Assembly (NCBI GenBank): GCA_012521805.1 | Contig: JAAYLQ010000014.1 | Span: 1 to 25,406, forward strand | Source: Bacillota bacterium | GTDB lineage: Bacteria > Bacillota > Limnochordia > Darwinibacteriales > DTU012 | DNA length: 25,406 bases | Reading direction: 5' to 3' | In this document: positions 24,874 through 25,406 of the stretch, piece by piece | Numbering within the stretch: the first letter of the stretch is position 1 | Layout: every line of letters starts with the position of its first letter | Notes under the pieces: generated by a model | Seen by the model: only the letters and a program-made list of their open reading frames with translations | The model's database searches: none | What the model was told of the DNA's origin: nothing | Translations under genes and position numbers: made by a program

Positions 24874-24899
24874 GGCAGAGGCAGTGCTTTGCCTCTGCC
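24874..24899. terminator. Hairpin between convergent batD-like and LytTR genes
   Basis: GGCAGAGGCA (24874-24883) and TGCCTCTGCC (24890-24899) form a perfect 10-bp GC-rich stem with a 6-base loop. It lies between two convergent genes, where a bidirectional terminator would be expected, but neither strand has a good T run after the stem. Termination is therefore likely but not proven. Confidence 0.55.
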
Positions 24900-24917
24900 C
24901 GCGACAATGGTGAACAG

Positions 24918-25304
24918 TTAGTGAATTATCAGACCGATTTTCTGTTCAAAGTCTTTGCGAAAGTGTCTACTAACATAAGCCTGCTCCGAATTACTATCAT
25001 CAAAAGCTAGTTTATATCTCCTATCCCCATCTTCTGAAATCACCTTCACTCTAGCTAGATTCACTATGAATGACTTATGAGTTCTGCAGAAACCGTATTC
25101 GGCAATCAATTCAAGGATTTCTTTAAGGGTTAGATTGCCCAAAGAGTATCTTCTGTTTGTAGTTACCATGTCAATATAACCGGTTTTCCTTCTTTCAAAA
25201 AATATTACATAATCGAGTGGTACTCGTATATAATCTCCATGCTTTGTTTTGACTATAATATGTCCATTCTGAACACTCACTCCTGATTTTGTCTTTGTAC
25301 TCAT
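24918..25304 (-). CDS. Stand-alone LytTR DNA-binding protein
   Basis: A 128-residue protein that is essentially one LytTR domain (about 25-125), a beta-sheet DNA-binding fold. Features are the YIRVPLDYVIFFERRKTGYIDMVT strands, the FCRTHKSFIVNLARV segment typical of LytTR (R-hydroxyl-H-S-Y/F-ivN) and the ending YVSRHFRKDF. No response-regulator receiver, sensor or membrane domain is attached, so its signal is unknown. The ATG at 25304 is 5 bases after AGGTGA; a GTG at 25313 is the alternative. By eye the gene is richer in A and T than its neighbours. It is convergent with the Bat-type operon, so control of that operon is not indicated by position alone. Confidence 0.85.
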   Translation of the reverse strand: MSTKTKSGVSVQNGHIIVKTKHGDYIRVPLDYVIFFERRKTGYIDMVTTNRRYSLGNLTLKEILELIAEYGFCRTHKSFIVNLARVKVISEDGDRRYKLAFDDSNSEQAYVSRHFRKDFEQKIGLIIH

Positions 25305-25343
25305 AAGATTCACCTACCTAGCCGCTTTGAATGTACAAAATGT

Positions 25344-25397
25344 TCAGTTAAGTACACTGTCTGGTATTAAATTACTACATCTAGCGAAAACAGTCAA
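25344..25397 (-). promoter_or_regulatory. Possible promoter and LytTR-type half-site upstream of the LytTR gene
   Basis: On the minus strand TTGACT (25397-25392) is followed after 17 bases by TAATTT (25374-25369), a plausible though weak promoter. Just downstream, TCAGTTAAG (25344-25352, plus strand) differs at one base from the AgrA/LytTR 9-mer ACAGTTAAG. An inverted pair TGTAC (25332-25336) and GTACA (25352-25356) spans it. The usual second LytTR repeat about 21 bases away was not found. Confidence 0.35.
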
Positions 25398-25406
25398 CCT
25401 ACAGCA

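Noticed and set aside
25320..25373. A pair of LytTR direct repeats 21 bases apart
   Set aside because: Positions 21 bases either side of TCAGTTAAG match the 9-mer poorly, so only a half-site is supported.

Overview
This 25.4-kb window looks like part of a chromosome of an anaerobic or facultative Bacillota (Clostridia/Limnochordia-like). The reasons are strong AGGAGG ribosome-binding sites, some GTG/TTG starts, a DUF3842 protein, an ECF vitamin-transporter S component, a leucine dehydrogenase, a PepT-type peptidase and compact operons. It carries no phage genes, intact transposase, CRISPR array, rRNA or tRNA.

Positions 1-1980 hold a minus-strand pair: a PepT-like peptidase followed by a short-chain dehydrogenase cut by the left edge. 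Divergent from it is a small cupin gene with a clear terminator hairpin at its stop codon. Positions 1980-2255 carry no gene but contain an unusual arrangement of two interleaved inverted repeats.

Positions 2256-13119 (minus strand) are a nine-gene branched-chain amino-acid operon, in transcription order ilvD-ilvB-ilvN-ilvC-leuA-cimA-leuC-leuD-leuB. Together the genes make 2-ketoisovalerate, 2-ketoisocaproate and, through citramalate, 2-ketobutyrate for isoleucine. LeuCD and LeuB are probably shared by the leucine and citramalate routes. Genes overlap or sit a few bases apart, so translation is probably coupled. No T-box or BCAA-rich leader peptide was seen upstream; the divergent intergenic region holds two AT-rich palindromes instead. 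Divergently transcribed from 13381 is a leucine dehydrogenase, which could provide the final amination. The ketol-acid reductoisomerase has a cofactor loop unlike the usual NADPH form.

Positions 14458-17717 (plus strand) hold a secreted beta-helix protein (DUF4353/Cthe_2159-like), a DUF3842 protein, an ECF S component and a conserved protein of unknown function. The start codon of the last is separated from a perfect Shine-Dalgarno by a 9-bp hairpin.

Positions 17786-24842 (plus strand) are a tightly packed seven-gene MoxR/Bat-type operon: MoxR ATPase, DUF58 protein, two-TM protein, two membrane-anchored VWA proteins, TPR protein and BatD-like protein. The layout suggests a membrane machine in which a cytosolic AAA+ ATPase acts on VWA proteins facing the cell exterior or membrane. 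A stand-alone LytTR DNA-binding protein lies convergent to it at the right end.
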